Origin: Anisakis pegreffii
Taxonomy: Eukaryota > Nematoda > Chromadorea > Rhabditida > Anisakidae
Assembly (NCBI GenBank): GCA_035041965.1
Contig: JAPYMA010001154.1
Location: forward strand, 62,001-126,000
Direction: 5' to 3'
Length of the DNA stretch: 64,000 nucleotides
Below are positions 61,118-64,000 of the stretch, piece after piece. The translations under genes were made by a program, and so were the position numbers. Position 1 is the first letter of the stretch. Every line of letters starts with the position of its first letter. The notes under the pieces were generated by a model. It worked only from the letters and a program-made list of their open reading frames with translations. It did not search any database and had not been told where the DNA came from.

Positions 61118-63199
61118 ATGCGTAGTGGAGGATTACATCGAACAGCTCTCGCAATATCAATATGCCTTATTATTTGTGGTTTATGTTTGACGACGTTCAG
61201 CTTATTCAGTGCTGCTTGGCAGGTAAATTTTAGTGGCTCATCCCATGCAGCTGTTTGTTTGTTCGGATATCGTAATATTCGGACGCGATTCGAAATGATG
61301 ATGAATACAACTATGTTCACAGGTTGTCGAGATTCGCGAGTTTCAAGCTGAGCATCAGCACGGTATTTGGTGGGATTGTGTTCGTTCCGATCGCTATTTG
61401 ATTCCGCTGAGCCGAGTCGACCGCATCGATAAGACATCTCCTCGAAGGGCGCTGAAATGTGCCTATAAGTTTGATCTCATTGCACAAGAGGCACTTGCCA
61501 GTGCGTTAGCTGATGGCGAAGCTACTGCTAAAGAAATGCAGTTACATCGTTTTCTCCGTGAGTCGATTTTTTTCAAACAATATCCCTATTGAATTCTTCC
61601 TCTATAGATTAGCAAATTGAATTCTATAGAGCAGGAAATCCTGCTACAATTTATTTAATAGCTGTTCTCTAGGGCCTTTCTTTAATGTCAACTTTGCAGT
61701 TGAATATAATAGAAGAATCGAAGAATTCAAGAAAAAAATTATTTCTGTTGTTGATCACTTACTTGTGCAAACTTTCCAGTTCAAATTTTGTATCGTACTC
61801 TCTCATCACTTGTTGTATTTGTTCAGCTCAGCATAAAGCCGTGATATTTTTCGCCACGTTCACGTTCATATTCGGATTGATCTCAATCATAATTGGATTA
61901 TGCTCACCATGTTTCACGCCAAACGCACTTCTCTACATCGTTGCACTTTTCCTAACAGGTGCACCATCCATTCTTTAATGTGTGAAATTGAATGCATGTT
62001 CAAATACTGACTGAACAAGAATCGATATTAAAATATCATATGAAAATATACCGTTATAAAATTTTGCCACCAAATTGCCTCGAGTTCAACAATCCAGTCA
62101 GAGCGGGAAGGGAATGTATGCAGGAAATACTCACTTATTTTTGTCAAATAAGCTTCAAAATCGAAAAGCACCACAAACTTCCCGTATGTAACGGGATTCT
62201 GTTCTACAAATGAAAAGCTTTGAAGCAATAAAATCCATATGCAAATCGCCGAATCTAATGTCAAAATTGTTTCCTTTCAGCGTCTTGTTCAGCGCTGGCC
62301 GATATCATATTCATGTTTGCAGCAATGCGAGTGGATACGCGCTTTGTGCACGGAATCGTTAACGTTTATGAGGTGCGTAGAAGATTACTGAAAATTTCCG
62401 TTACTTGCTTCTGAAATTTGCCTGTAAATACTACTTTTTGGTTGGACACTTATGAAAAATCATTCGCGCAAATTAAGTTTGAATGAATCAATCTATGAAG
62501 ATGACGTTATGAATTATGGAAAAACCAAAAAAATTTTGATTACTACGTAACATCGATGGAATTTTCGAGTTTGAGAAAGTACTTTCTTCAAATGGAGGTG
62601 AAGTTCAGCGTGAAACTTGAAACACAGGGATTTTAGTTGAGAGTCTCCCCTTCTGGGATCACCTAGAGAAAAGCCATCCTACAGGGCTATGCCACCTCAA
62701 TCCAACATTAATTGTGCATGTTTCCTTTGGTAAATGTGAGATACGGTGAGATCACAAGCATTCAATAAAATTGATCTCTGCAAAGTGTCATTCGAACCGA
62801 CAAGATCGTGTTTCATGATTTCAGCAGCGAATCGGCTATGCCGCAATACTTCATATTGTGTCGTCAGCAATATTCCTACTAGCATTTTTATCGTCTATTG
62901 TTGCTGCATATTTGCTAATCGCATCAAGAGGTGCTTCAGAGTGTTGCTGTTACGTTACGGAATACCAGTACGATTTTAGGGAAGAGCCGTATGCAAAATG
63001 GAGGTTAACTTATGAAATTCTTGTATGTTTCGTGATGTCACTTGTAAACGTTCTCCTTGGTACTCATGTTTTCCAAGTACATCGTGTTAAATGCTTCGAC
63101 GCGAAAACATTCGCATTTGTGGCATATTCTTCAAACCCTTGGCATGGTACTAGATCATTTCGGGCATTAACGTTTAGCCGTTTTCTAACTTACCTGTAA
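61118..63199 (+). CDS. Claudin-like four-transmembrane protein, 5 exons, 306 aa
   Basis: Exons: 61118-61222, 61341-61557, 61827-61958, 62281-62372, 62825-63199. Phases agree (0,1,1,0) and lengths sum to 921 nt. Residues 9-31 form TM1 (ALAISICLIICGLCLTTFSL). The first loop reads W-Q-FQAEHQHGIWWDC and, about 30 residues on, ALKCAYKF, resembling the claudin/PMP22 loop signature W...GLW..C...C but with a wider Cys spacing. TM2 is VIFFATFTFIFGLISIIIGL, TM3 runs from ALLYIVALFLTG to IIFMFAAM, and TM4 is VSSAIFLLAFLSSIVAAYLL. An unusual further hydrophobic run (EILVCFVMSLVNVLLGTHVF) follows CCCYVTEYQY in the tail, so either the last exon contains an unrecognised intron or the protein has an atypical fifth segment. 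Invertebrate claudin-like proteins act in epithelial junctions, in channel regulation at synapses, or in signalling; which applies here is unknown. The start is the first ATG before TM1. Confidence 0.8.
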
Positions 63200-64000
63200 C
63201 AACCAACAGACGTGTTTCGGATCTCACTGGTCATCATGCTCTGTTTGGAAAGATTTTGGCAAGTCATCTTAAGTAAATCAGGCGAGCCATTGGAGTGAGA
63301 TGCTCAGAAGATGAATGTCAAAATCTCTGCATTCATATCGCTTTCCTGAAAAACTCAAATACCCGCAATTTCAGATCAAGGAGTGTTTGTGGTGGAGCAC
63401 CTTTGCTATCGTCGAACGGCGGTACAATGGTCCAAAAATGCAATTCAGAAAGGTGCCGACCGTTCGTGGTTATAAGTGATGAAACGAGTGCCTAAAATAT
63501 TACCGTTCAGGTTCACAAATCGTAATCCATTATTGCAGCTCATCGTCAGCAGTTACTTGCTTCCCAGTTCGTCACAATTGAATCTGTGCATTTGCTGAAT
63601 GATGTGAATCCTGAAAAAATTTCGGTTTCACGTCACTCAATCATTTTAACTAACCAGTCGTATTCAATGAGCATATGCATGTTATCGTTGAACGGCGATA
63701 ATGTGTTTGTTTGAATGAATGTAATCGAATAATTCGCTGATTTTAATGAGCAATTCTCCGATGACGTGCAATTCACTGATTTTTCGTTATTAGAGCAGTG
63801 CATGCATCTCATCTGTAGCATCTCTCTTATTTCATGCGCCGGCTAACACCGAATACTTCATCTTCCTTTTTCGAGATAATGTTGAATGTTGCACCCGTAA
63901 GACACCCACTATTCCAATTGGAGTAGGTTTTGTTGTTGGTTAAATGAGATTAATGATTCAATAATTATAAGTTTTATGAATGACATTTGTTTGCCATAAC
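63200..64000. other. Downstream of the claudin-like gene: nothing recognised
   Basis: Short ORFs at 63295-63495 (plus) and 63633-63821 (minus) have no recognisable content. The next gene is presumably outside the window. Confidence 0.5.

Noticed and set aside
62640..62700. GC-richer patch in the last claudin-like intron as an extra exon
   Set aside because: No phase-compatible splice pair was found and its inclusion would interrupt the join between exon 4 (VNVYE) and exon 5 (QRIGYAAIL), which already agree in phase.
1..64000. CRISPR array, operon structure, ribosome binding sites or bacterial insertion
   Set aside because: No regularly spaced identical repeats and no run of adjacent bacterial-type genes; the coding DNA is intron-rich animal sequence.

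Overview
The window is animal nuclear DNA, almost certainly from a parasitic-type nematode. It is AT-rich, and its dominant gene is cut into 91 short exons with canonical GT-AG introns of about 100 bp to 5.2 kb. The conserved protein families are animal muscle and membrane families. An intron-dense version of this gene fits clade III nematodes better than Caenorhabditis, but the species cannot be named from the sequence alone.

About 41 kb (47053 down to 5898, minus strand) is one giant gene for kettin (ketn-1; Sallimus/kettin/titin group), a sarcomeric protein of I-bands and dense bodies. I rebuilt it exon by exon. Every splice phase matches its neighbour and the exons sum to 15,192 nt, giving an unbroken frame of 5,063 residues plus stop. 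The order is Ig1-Ig2, a charged/Q-rich linker, Ig3, a 320-residue glutamine-rich segment, Ig4-Ig5, twenty-four kettin-type Ig repeats (Ig6-Ig29) mostly separated by linkers of about 35 residues, Ig30, a 330-residue unique K/P/E-rich segment, and Ig31-Ig34 ending at the C terminus. A 5.2-kb intron lies between Ig3's last strands and could host alternative starts.

On the plus strand at the right end (61118-63199) is a five-exon, four-pass membrane protein with a claudin-like first loop (W...GIWWDC...C). The two genes are transcribed away from each other across about 14 kb without a clearly functional gene. That gap holds what looks like a decayed cadherin gene on the minus strand (54.8-57.4 kb), a 16-unit CTG microsatellite, and two unexplained ORFs.

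The left 5.9 kb, downstream of kettin, has no recognisable intact gene. It contains hairpin-rich, relatively GC-rich repetitive DNA (1-3.4 kb), a diverged direct duplication, and possible remnants of a hydrophobic protein on the minus strand (4.7-5.7 kb).

I found no new kind of molecular system. The points that most merit checking are the complete kettin architecture with its candidate short N-terminal isoforms, the cadherin relic, and the structured repeat block at the left end.
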